From the NCBI GenBank assembly GCA_018062085.1, contig JAGOSY010000005.1, positions 124,001-188,000 on the forward strand: a stretch of 64,000 nucleotides of DNA, read 5' to 3'. Shown piece after piece: positions 56,856-64,000 of this stretch. Position 1 is the first letter of the stretch, and the number at the start of each line of letters is the position of its first letter. The position numbers and the translations under genes were made by a program. The notes under the pieces are model-generated. The model worked only from the letters and a program-made list of their open reading frames with translations, did no database searches and was not told where the DNA came from. This DNA comes from a bacterium (GTDB lineage Bacteria > Cyanobacteriota > Vampirovibrionia > Obscuribacterales > Obscuribacteraceae).

Positions 56856-57506
56856 TTGAAGAGCAGAGCGATTAAATTTATTTTGCTCGGTTTAGTCACT
56901 GTTTGTTTTCTTTGTGTGGCTCCGCAGGCTTTTGCTAACCAAGATCGCCAGTCAAGTTCTTTAAGTCAGTCGAGTCAATCAGGTCAATCAATTCATTTAT
57001 TGCGGCAGGTGGTAAGAGTGAACACAGAGCAGCCTGAAGTGCGAATAGAGAGGCGTGACAAACACACCTTTGTCGTTGGCTCTGTGTTGATTAATGCTCC
57101 GCGTGAGCGAGTTTGGTCGACTTTAGTTGATTACGATAGGTCTACTGAAATTTTCAATAATTTGAGTCTGTGTCAGGTCATAGGCAATGAGGGTGACGTT
57201 AAGTTAGTGCGGCAAGTGGTTAAGCCTGGCGGACCAATTAAGTTTGACTATGTCGTCAATTTGACTGAAACTAAGCCGAGTTTGATCAAGTGGAAGCGAA
57301 GATCCGGCTCGTTTCGGGAAGTGATGGGTGCTTGGGAGCTAGAATCTGTGGCTAAAACTTCTTCAACGTTGGTCACATACAGTATTCACTTAGATGGTGG
57401 CTATGCCTTGCCCCCGTGGCTACTGGCTTCTCAGGTTAAGGGTTATTTGCCGACAGTTCTCAATGCTCTAAAAGTAAAATTAGAGCCAGCAAAACAGGGT
57501 GTTTAG
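56856..57506 (+). CDS. Exported SRPBCC/START-like protein
   Basis: 216 residues from TTG with GGAG upstream. Signal peptide IKFILLGLVTVCFLCVAPQAFA, a Ser/Gln linker, then a polyketide cyclase/START domain: TFVVGSVLINAPRERVWSTLVDYDRSTEIFNNLSLCQVIGNEGDVKLVRQVVKP ... WELESVAKTSSTLVTYSIHLDGGYALPPWL. It probably binds a lipid or other hydrophobic ligand in the periplasm. It is followed 3 bases later by a small membrane protein gene. Confidence 0.85.
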   Translation: MKSRAIKFILLGLVTVCFLCVAPQAFANQDRQSSSLSQSSQSGQSIHLLRQVVRVNTEQPEVRIERRDKHTFVVGSVLINAPRERVWSTLVDYDRSTEIFNNLSLCQVIGNEGDVKLVRQVVKPGGPIKFDYVVNLTETKPSLIKWKRRSGSFREVMGAWELESVAKTSSTLVTYSIHLDGGYALPPWLLASQVKGYLPTVLNALKVKLEPAKQGV

Positions 57507-57508
57507 TC

Positions 57509-57838
57509 ATGATTGTTTTCTTGCGGTCGGTTTATGCGCTAATCTTTGTTTTCATGCTTGCTCTTACTTTCTGGTGTGCCACTCAAGAGAACATTTTGGC
57601 GATACCGCCAGTGGTATTAAATGATGTCTGGTTTAGAGCAACTTTGTTCGATGCCTATTTTGCTTTTCTCTCTTTCTATCTCTGGGTCTGTTACCGTGAG
57701 AAATCGCTTCCGTTTAAAGTTTTCATGTTTTTTGCCATAACTTTTCTGGGTAATCTTGCTATGTCCATTTACGTTTTGCTAGCACTTTATCGACTTAAGC
57801 CCGGCGAAGGAGTAGAAAAGCTGTTTTCCCGACAATAA
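57509..57838 (+). CDS. Small membrane protein, DUF1475-like
   Basis: 109 residues with three membrane helices (VYALIFVFMLALTFWCATQ, ATLFDAYFAFLSFYLWVCYRE, VFMFFAITFLGNLAMSIYVLLALYRL). The segment VWFRATLFDAYFAFLSFYLWVCYRE and LGNLAMSIY recall a small membrane-protein family that I would name DUF1475 only tentatively. Translationally close to the SRPBCC gene. Confidence 0.7.
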   Translation: MIVFLRSVYALIFVFMLALTFWCATQENILAIPPVVLNDVWFRATLFDAYFAFLSFYLWVCYREKSLPFKVFMFFAITFLGNLAMSIYVLLALYRLKPGEGVEKLFSRQ

Positions 57839-57899
57839 AAAGAGGGCAATTGTGGGCACAAATATGTGTGGTCGTTTGTTTTGTTAAGGACTGAATCTA

Positions 57900-59045
57900 T
57901 TGAAGTTAAAGTCACTATTTGCCCTGATCTTGCTCGCTAGTTTCTGCCCTCTTATGTCTATGGCTGCACCTGTGCAGAAAGGTGGGGTCGAGGTCAATCG
58001 ATCACAATCTTCCTTTCGTTTGCAGCGCAATGAGCCTGCTCCGGCTCCCCCGCAGGTGACACAACCACCTGAAGAGGTGAAGAGCGTCATGTCGCCTGAT
58101 TTAGTTAATCAGTTTGCTACTCCAGTTGCCACTCCAGTGGCTCCTCTTACACCCGTTGCTCCTTCATCGTCTCCTCTGCAGGCCGGTACTGCTAAATTTG
58201 ACAATAGTGACAATGCGCCGCGCTCGACCACAGTATGGCGACCTGGTGTGATTTTGACTGGCTCTACCGGTCAGGATGCCCTCACTCCTTTTTGCGATCT
58301 TGCTCAAGCGGCCCAGCAGGCAAAGCAATATCCTACGAGTCCAGAAGCTGCTTTTATTTATGCTGTAGCTTTAACTCGTACCAGTCAAGTTGAACAGGCC
58401 CTAAAAGAAGTGCGTCGGGCGCGCAACCTTGCTCAAGCTACCGGCGACCCTGATTATTTTAATCGTGCGGTGGGCCAGTATGAGCTGACCTTGCAAGATG
58501 AACCGAATAACAATTGTATTCGCTACGGTCTTGGCTGGGGCTATTACATGCAGGCTTACTTGTTTGCTAGCAAGGCTCGCAACAAAGTCAATTTAGAGAA
58601 TCGCATGGCTGGTATCATGCCTAAAAAACAGAGCAAGACCACTGCTGGTCTGTTGGGTGGTGCGGCTATTCTTGCATCAGCCTTGACCGGTACTAGACCA
58701 ATGGCATCAGCCATTCCCCGCATACCCGGAGCGCTTGATGATGTTCCGCCTTGGGCTGAACCGCAGATTAGAATGTACTATCAAAAGTGTCTCAATCAAC
58801 TTGGCGAGCTAATTAAACGTGACCCAAAAGATGCATGGGCTGCTGCTTATCGCACTCATGTGCAAGAAGAGTTCGATGGTGACCATGACGCTGCTATAGC
58901 TAAGCTTGCTGGCTTGAAGAAGAGCACTCCACAGAACCCAGCTGTGGCCTTTTTCTTGGCCGATGCCTACGCCCGCAACGGCAACTATGGCGCTGGCTTA
59001 AGCTCATTTGGAGATGCTCTGAAAATTAGAGCGTCTGGCAAGTAG
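57900..59045 (+). CDS. Exported TPR-like protein, 381 aa
   Basis: TTG 57900 has AAGGA nine bases upstream. Signal peptide LFALILLASFCPLMSMAA, a Pro/Ala/Val-rich linker (ATPVATPVAPLTPVAPSSSPL), then TPR-like helices (AAFIYAVALTRTSQVEQALKEVRRARNLAQATGDPDYF; FFLADAYARNGNYGAGLSSFGDALK). A Gly/Ala-rich hydrophobic stretch in the middle (TTAGLLGGAAILASALTGTRP) may insert into a membrane. Function unknown. Confidence 0.75.
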   Translation: MKLKSLFALILLASFCPLMSMAAPVQKGGVEVNRSQSSFRLQRNEPAPAPPQVTQPPEEVKSVMSPDLVNQFATPVATPVAPLTPVAPSSSPLQAGTAKFDNSDNAPRSTTVWRPGVILTGSTGQDALTPFCDLAQAAQQAKQYPTSPEAAFIYAVALTRTSQVEQALKEVRRARNLAQATGDPDYFNRAVGQYELTLQDEPNNNCIRYGLGWGYYMQAYLFASKARNKVNLENRMAGIMPKKQSKTTAGLLGGAAILASALTGTRPMASAIPRIPGALDDVPPWAEPQIRMYYQKCLNQLGELIKRDPKDAWAAAYRTHVQEEFDGDHDAAIAKLAGLKKSTPQNPAVAFFLADAYARNGNYGAGLSSFGDALKIRASGK

Positions 59046-59111
59046 TAGTCACGCAGACACGTATTCACATAGGCAAGCAAACAGGTTGAGTTTCAGTTTT
59101 CTCAACTATGG

Positions 59112-59513
59112 TCAGCTTCGCTCAACTATAGTCAGTTCTTCAAAGCCAGACAGTCCGCAGTGGCTGCGCGCAAACGAATGACTCTTGCTCATGTCCAATA
59201 TTACAAGCTCGATAGTTGTGTAAACAATGGCACCGGGCAATAGATGGCCGCCAATGGTTTTGCCTGTGCCATCCGAGATTGAGATATGTATGTGACTGCC
59301 GGTTTTAGAAACCGTTCCTGTCACTGAAACTATTTCGTGCGGGCCATCGATTTCGCTTGCGTTTTCTTGATTGGCATAACGCAAGGCTGCTTTTTTGACT
59401 GAGCCTACCAATGACAAAATCACTCCAGCTTCAATATTCTCAGACTGGCAGAGAGATTCAATTTCAGCAAAAATTTCTTGGTTAGGTTTTAGTCTTCTGA
59501 CGATTGTTTGCAA
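59112..59513 (-). CDS. PCC/DUF296 domain protein
   Basis: 133 residues from a TTG start. The PPC/DUF296 fold is shown by IESLCQSENIEAGVILSLVGSVKKAALRY, TGTVSKTGSHIHISISDGTGKTIGGHLLPGAIVYTTIELVIL; His residues in SHIHISIS and GGHL are the conserved metal-like cluster. In plants this fold is joined to AT-hooks; bacterial stand-alone versions have unknown roles. It lies 9 bp after the GGDEF gene, same strand. Confidence 0.9.
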   Translation of the reverse strand: MQTIVRRLKPNQEIFAEIESLCQSENIEAGVILSLVGSVKKAALRYANQENASEIDGPHEIVSVTGTVSKTGSHIHISISDGTGKTIGGHLLPGAIVYTTIELVILDMSKSHSFARSHCGLSGFEELTIVERS

Positions 59514-59522
59514 TCGATACTC

Positions 59523-61073
59523 TCACTTATCACCAAGAGCCACTGGCATACCCCAGAATAAGCCCTGACCGTAGTCAACACCACCGCTGTCCATTAGGCG
59601 CAAATCTTCTGGTGACTCGATACCTTCGGCTATGGTTTTAGCACTAATTTGTGCTGCCACCTTGACTAATTGTTTTAAGAACTGTTGATGCAGCTCACCT
59701 GTTTCGCACTTTTTAATTAGGCTCTTATCTAATTTGATGAAATCTGGTTCGAGCAAAAATAGACTTTCCAATGAACTAAAGCCTGAGCCTACCCGGTCTA
59801 TAGCAATAGCTACTCCTAGTTCTTTCAGCTTATCTACATGGCTCTTAAGGCACAGTGGTTCTGCCAGAAACTCTTGATCGCCTATGGCCAAGCATATTTT
59901 ACGTTTTGTGGGCTTGAATATTTCTTCTAGGCTGTCGACGGGAACATCAAGTAGTGTAGAAGAAAAGACTTTGATATGGCAATCGCTTTCGTCAGGCAGT
60001 TTATCTATCATTGCCAGACATAGTTTGAGACAGCGTAAGTCTAGGGCCGTGCGCAGATTGTGTTCGCGAGCCAGTTTGAAAAACGCTTCTGGTTGTTCAA
60101 ATACTCCAGCCAAGCCGCGTGGTTGAATTTCATAAGCGACAACGTGTTGATTCTTGAGCTGCGAGATTGGCTGATAAACTGTGCGCAAGCACTCACCGCT
60201 TCGTAGCTTTTCCAGCACTTCAGCCATCTCGTTGACCTGACCATCCGGCTTTGAGAACGAAACACTGTTCTTTCCTGAACGCTTGCTTATTTTTAAACCA
60301 GAATTGGCAGCTGCAAGTATCTCTTCAATCGACATCAAGTTTTCGCTGAGGGCGGTGACTCCGGTGCTGGTTGTAATTTTGGTGACGCCATCGGCCAAAT
60401 TGATTGGTGTTTCTGCCACGGCTAGCCTGACTCTCTCGGCTACCTGCAGAGTTGTCGATTGATCGGCGTCCGTGACAAGAATCATAAATTCGTCGCCGCC
60501 AATTCGGGCTACGTGATCTGATGGGCGAATAGCTTTTTGTAGGCGGGCTGAAAGCTCTTGTAAGACGATGTCGCCAACAGAGTGGCCATACTTTTCGTTT
60601 ACGCCTTTAAAGTCATCACAGTCAATCAGCAGGGCAAAGTTTTGTGTGTTGTTTCTTTTGGCTCTGTTTGTTTCTGATTGCAAGACTCTTTCGAAACCGC
60701 GTCGATTCATGACTTCGGTTAGTGGGTCAATCATTATCAGACGTTTAAGCTCACGGTTGCGCTCTTCTACAGCCGAGGCCATTGAGTGCAATTTAACTTG
60801 TTGCTCTTCGTGCTGTTTTAGAAATTGACTTTGGCTGCGATAGAGATAGACGAGCAGAGCAACCAGTATGAGAGCCATGACTATCAGTTCGAACTTGTTT
60901 CCGATGAATAGGCTGGCTACAATTACTAACAGGGCCAATGCCGCCGCAACCATGATGGTATTCTTTAGTTTCTGCTTTTGCTTTGAACCCTCGCTGTCTT
61001 TGAGGGCGGTCGGCATCAGTTGGGCCAGTTCACCAGAATACGACTTGAGAATCTGAGTCAAATGGTTCTTCAT
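59523..61073 (-). CDS. Membrane GGDEF protein with degenerate EAL domain
   Basis: 516 residues from ATG 61073. Two membrane helices at about 40-76, a coiled-coil linker, then GGDEF (192-196, intact) with the inhibitory I-site RPSD at 183-186. The EAL-like domain starts about 285 (YQPISQLKNQHVVAYEIQPRG): the EAL signature is EIQ, the DDFG motif is IDRVGSGFSS, while the Glu of AEGIES and Gln of GQGLFWG remain. I infer active diguanylate cyclase with product inhibition and an inactive phosphodiesterase domain that may sense c-di-GMP. Confidence 0.9.
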   Translation of the reverse strand: MKNHLTQILKSYSGELAQLMPTALKDSEGSKQKQKLKNTIMVAAALALLVIVASLFIGNKFELIVMALILVALLVYLYRSQSQFLKQHEEQQVKLHSMASAVEERNRELKRLIMIDPLTEVMNRRGFERVLQSETNRAKRNNTQNFALLIDCDDFKGVNEKYGHSVGDIVLQELSARLQKAIRPSDHVARIGGDEFMILVTDADQSTTLQVAERVRLAVAETPINLADGVTKITTSTGVTALSENLMSIEEILAAANSGLKISKRSGKNSVSFSKPDGQVNEMAEVLEKLRSGECLRTVYQPISQLKNQHVVAYEIQPRGLAGVFEQPEAFFKLAREHNLRTALDLRCLKLCLAMIDKLPDESDCHIKVFSSTLLDVPVDSLEEIFKPTKRKICLAIGDQEFLAEPLCLKSHVDKLKELGVAIAIDRVGSGFSSLESLFLLEPDFIKLDKSLIKKCETGELHQQFLKQLVKVAAQISAKTIAEGIESPEDLRLMDSGGVDYGQGLFWGMPVALGDK

Positions 61074-61182
61074 TCTCAATTTGTACCCACGGGCTCATCT
61101 GATCTTGCAATATGTTATGAATGGTTCTAAATGTAAACCAATTGGGAATATTGTCAGCTGAACGTCAAAAAGGCGAAGTCTG

Positions 61183-62820
61183 ATGGATTTGGATTCTCGT
61201 TCGCTGGTGACAGGCAAGGTCTGCCCGTCATGTAAGGTCAAATTTAGCCCTGAATTGGAGCGCTGTCCGACTGATAACAGCCTCCTTGCGGTAGTGCGGC
61301 GTGACCCTTTCATTGGCAAACTTATTGCCGATAAATATCAAATTGTTGAAGTGCTTGGTATGGGCGGTTTCGCTACGGTTTACAAAGCTGAGCAGAAGGG
61401 CTTGCGGCGTTTGGTTGCTATCAAGATTTTGCACGCTGAATTCGTCGATAAGCCTGACAAAATTAGACGCTTTCAGCATGAAGCAGAGTCGATTAGTACT
61501 TTGGTTCACCCCAATGTAGCTGCTGTCTATGACTACGGGGTCTTGCCTGAAGGCCAGCCTTATTTGGCTATGGAATTGGCGCCTGGTACAACTCTCTCTG
61601 ATGTTTTAACCCATAGTAAGCGCTTAGATAGCGAGAGGGCTGTCAAGATCTTTTTGCAGGCCTGTGACGGTATTGCTGCCGCCCATGCCATTGGTCTTAT
61701 TCACCGAGACATCAAGCCTTCCAACATACTTTTAGATCGTGCTGAGGATGGCTCAGATACGGTAAAAATTCTCGATTTTGGTCTAGCCAAGGTGGTGTCA
61801 GATGAGGGTGGTACTCGCGAAAATTTGACTATGACTGGTGAAGTACTTGGCACCCCAGCCTACATGTCGCCGGAACAGTGTACTGGTGGTGCTATTGATT
61901 TTCGAACTGATATTTATTCTTTCGGTTGCGTCATGTATGAGGTGCTGTCAGGAAGATTGCCGATCGAAGGTGATAATTCGTATGAGATGATGAATAAGCA
62001 CATCAACGAAGCACCACTTTCTCTGTCTAAGAGCGGTGCCACTGTGCCACCTCGATTGGTGAAGATTGTCGCCAAGTCTTTAGAGAAAGATCCAGCAGAT
62101 CGCTTCGGGAATTTTGAGGATCTCAAAGACTCACTGCAAGGTATAGAACCTAGCATAACAGCAGAGCTTAAGGAGATTCTTTTTTCTGGTAGCAATATCA
62201 AGCTTTCAAAGCGCAAGAGGTCGTTGAAGAAAAAGGTATTGTTGTCTTTCTGGTGTTGCATTCTCTTGGCTATGAGTGCCGCTGGACTTGTGTACTATGA
62301 AAATAGAAGCAACCAAATGAAGCAAGCGATTGCAGCGCACTTTGGTGAGAAGATCGAGACGATAGACTGTGGAGTGATTTCTTTTCAGTCTCCTGCGTTG
62401 TATGGCCCAGCAAGTGTCGCTGATAAGGCTGTGCTTCTACATGTGCAGAGCCGCATTGACCCTGGTAGTTATATTGAGTTCAAACATTTCACAGATTCGC
62501 CTACTGTAGAGGCCTGTGCTAAGGTGCAGCGACGCTATCACGCTATTTATGAGCGTTTTGTTGAGGTCAAGCCGATACATGCAATCGACTTTGGCAAAGA
62601 CAAGAAGATTAATGGCTTGATGACAGAGTTTGTGTGTGAACGAGCCGGTTTAGTCTTTCGCGAACGCCATACCTACTGGGGCAATGATAAGTCTATTTGG
62701 AAGTTAAAAGTATGCACACAAGAAGTTGAGAATACAAAGCACGAACAAATATGTGACACTGTATTTGATACTGCTGAATATCGTCCTAATGCTAAATTTG
62801 TGAGGCCGCTTCTTCAGTGA
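61183..62820 (+). CDS. Membrane Ser/Thr protein kinase with N-terminal zinc ribbon
   Basis: 545 residues. A half zinc-ribbon, CPSC at 14-17 and CPTD with Cys28, precedes the kinase domain: GMGGFATVY, Lys81 in VAIKIL, HRDIKPSN from 174, DFG at 198-200, SPEQ after GTPAYM. One helix at about 348-370 leads to an exported C-terminal domain of 170 residues with scattered Cys (ETIDCGVIS, AGLVFRERHTYW, KVCTQEVENTKHEQICD) and no known family. Different C-terminal sensors distinguish it from the kinase at 327-2231. Confidence 0.92.
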   Translation: MDLDSRSLVTGKVCPSCKVKFSPELERCPTDNSLLAVVRRDPFIGKLIADKYQIVEVLGMGGFATVYKAEQKGLRRLVAIKILHAEFVDKPDKIRRFQHEAESISTLVHPNVAAVYDYGVLPEGQPYLAMELAPGTTLSDVLTHSKRLDSERAVKIFLQACDGIAAAHAIGLIHRDIKPSNILLDRAEDGSDTVKILDFGLAKVVSDEGGTRENLTMTGEVLGTPAYMSPEQCTGGAIDFRTDIYSFGCVMYEVLSGRLPIEGDNSYEMMNKHINEAPLSLSKSGATVPPRLVKIVAKSLEKDPADRFGNFEDLKDSLQGIEPSITAELKEILFSGSNIKLSKRKRSLKKKVLLSFWCCILLAMSAAGLVYYENRSNQMKQAIAAHFGEKIETIDCGVISFQSPALYGPASVADKAVLLHVQSRIDPGSYIEFKHFTDSPTVEACAKVQRRYHAIYERFVEVKPIHAIDFGKDKKINGLMTEFVCERAGLVFRERHTYWGNDKSIWKLKVCTQEVENTKHEQICDTVFDTAEYRPNAKFVRPLLQ

Positions 62821-62836
62821 TTAGTGCCACTATCAT

Positions 62837-63565
62837 TCAATACACATTCTCGTCGAACTCTGACCAGCGGTTTTTAATTGTTAGGTCAATTACAACACGC
62901 TGTGAGCGCGGGCCATGTTGTATAACTAATCCTGCATGATTGTCATCGACTAAGCTTAGGCTGAATAGTTCTTTTCTGTAGTCGTAGTCTTTGTCTTTCA
63001 AGCGATAAAAGGTTTTCACTAGACGAAGGCCGTTGATAACAGGATAGTCTTCTTGCAAAGCCAGGCTTGTACAGAACGTGCCGTCTGTGGTCAAGCCACG
63101 CAGAACAAGGTTGTGCTTGGCTGTTTGCAGAGTGGTTATTTCGATTATTTTTACTGCCTCTTTCCTTTCTGCGAGTATTAATATTCCAGCAAAAACCTGC
63201 ACTATGACTAGAATGCCTATGCCTAGGGCCCGACTATTATTGGTCCAACAGAACAGCAGTATAGCGAAGCAGGTAATGGTGGCAGTCGGCCACATTAGTA
63301 GCATCGAAAAAAAGACGAGTGCGGCAATAACAGGAATTTCGTTGCGGCATTCTTGAGAAAACAGCACGATAATGCCAATCACTGGGGTGCACATACTCAC
63401 AGCCGAGAGCAGCTGCCGCAGGCGGTCATTTTCAATTTCGAAGTATCCGTGGGTGCCTAGAAACCAGTTGGCGATGAATACCAGGCCGGAGGCGACAAAG
63501 AGCCAAAAGAGGTTGCGCTCATTGAGGTGAAGAAATTCAGATATTGACGATTTTGAGGTCCTCAT
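62837..63565 (-). CDS. Polytopic membrane protein of unknown function
   Basis: 242 residues from ATG 63565 (a TTG is one codon upstream). About five hydrophobic helices in the first 135 residues (LFWLFVASGLVFIANWFLG, VIAALVFFSMLLMWPTATITCFAILLFCW, ALGIGILVIVQVFAGILILA), then a soluble beta-rich tail (RVVIDLTIKNRWSEFDENVY). No family recognised. It is convergent with the kinase, only 16 bp between stops, so no terminator is evident. Confidence 0.7.
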   Translation of the reverse strand: MRTSKSSISEFLHLNERNLFWLFVASGLVFIANWFLGTHGYFEIENDRLRQLLSAVSMCTPVIGIIVLFSQECRNEIPVIAALVFFSMLLMWPTATITCFAILLFCWTNNSRALGIGILVIVQVFAGILILAERKEAVKIIEITTLQTAKHNLVLRGLTTDGTFCTSLALQEDYPVINGLRLVKTFYRLKDKDYDYRKELFSLSLVDDNHAGLVIQHGPRSQRVVIDLTIKNRWSEFDENVY

Positions 63566-63670
63566 CAAACAATTATAAGGCCTCTATGGAACTACTATGT
63601 GTTGCTTGATGTAGAGAGGACTGTAGGCACCGGCTCAGTGAGTATTATAGCCGCTCAATTCACTGGCCTC

Positions 63671-64000
63671 CTAGCCACCGCCACCAGCCACAGAATCTGG
63701 GGCTGGTGGCGGTGGCTGTAGGGAGGGTTGGTCTTGCTCCCACCACCACCACCTCCACCGTCGCGGATTCCACCAGCCTCCGGGTCTTCCTGTTGATGGT
63801 GGTATTGGTGGCTTGGTGTCGTCGTCAGTCGCGGCCACAGCCGTTGTAGTTGAGGACCCTACTGGCCCTTTTGTGTCGTCATCGGCAGTGGCCACTGTGC
63901 TTCCGGCGTTATCCGGGTTTTCCATCAAAGCTTCGGAAGCCAGAATGAAAGTAAAAGGGCCGTTTACGCCGGGAATGTTGATGGGAAGTGGCAGAGGCAG
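63671..64000 (-). CDS. Trp/Pro/Asp-rich protein, 5' end beyond the window
   Basis: The minus-strand frame is open from TAG at 63671 to the window end and reads LPLPLPINIPGVNGPFTFIL before the first in-frame TTG/ATG at 63928/63925, so the gene probably starts outside. The visible 110 residues include two copies of a TVATADDDTKGP-like unit, a Trp/Arg cluster (RRWRWWWWEQDQ) and a Pro/Gly end. Composition is very biased; no domain recognised. Confidence 0.45.
   Translation of the reverse strand: MPLPLPINIPGVNGPFTFILASEALMENPDNAGSTVATADDDTKGPVGSSTTTAVAATDDDTKPPIPPSTGRPGGWWNPRRWRWWWWEQDQPSLQPPPPAPDSVAGGGG

Overview
The window looks like chromosome from an aerobic or facultatively aerobic, non-photosynthetic bacterium. 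The mix of b6f-type heme spacing in a cytochrome b, eukaryote-like Ser/Thr kinases, a HAD phosphatase inside a full histidine operon, and many lineage-specific secreted proteins suggests a relative of Cyanobacteria such as the Obscuribacterales/Melainabacteria. This placement is an inference from gene content; there is no rRNA or tRNA gene in the window to confirm it. No prophage, insertion sequence or CRISPR array was seen.

Layout. 1-9.6 kb: DUF3124 fragment, a Ser/Thr kinase with leucine-rich C-terminus, aldo/keto reductase, cysteine hydrolase, a DUF6932/XRE toxin-antitoxin-like pair with its own operator, an NAD(P)-binding DUF2867 protein and a VIT-type metal transporter. 9.7-14.6 kb: xanthine dehydrogenase operon xdhABC. 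16.5-20.9 kb (minus): a four-gene quinol-oxidising respiratory operon made of two cytochrome bd-like membrane subunits (one fused to cytochrome c), a Rieske protein with a Cys-rich tail and a fused cytochrome b. 21.1-23.7 kb: PepSY protein and an ArsR/ArsI-like operon.

23.8-31.6 kb: a complete histidine operon hisG-HAD-hisB-hisH-hisF-hisA::hisI::hisE-hisD-hisC, preceded by a leader peptide with seven consecutive His codons and a U-tailed terminator, i.e. a ribosome-mediated attenuator. The 3' end of hisC occurs twice, flanking an inserted PIN/excisionase-type toxin-antitoxin module. 33-38.5 kb is an accessory region with ADP-ribosylglycohydrolase, DUF433/DUF5615 and MazEF modules and a repeat-bearing CHAP/NlpC-like protein.

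38.5-64 kb: a TetR regulon with two SRPBCC proteins, a TPR/VWA pair, four consecutive Hsp20 paralogues (one with an N-terminal export signal or anchor), a patatin-like lipase, an orphan XRE regulator, many exported proteins of unknown function, paired SAF-domain proteins, a strong hairpin that may end a small RNA, a frameshifted fasciclin gene, a GGDEF/degenerate-EAL protein and a second Ser/Thr kinase. Translational coupling (ATGA overlaps) is common. Start codons were chosen mainly by Shine-Dalgarno position; many are GTG or TTG.
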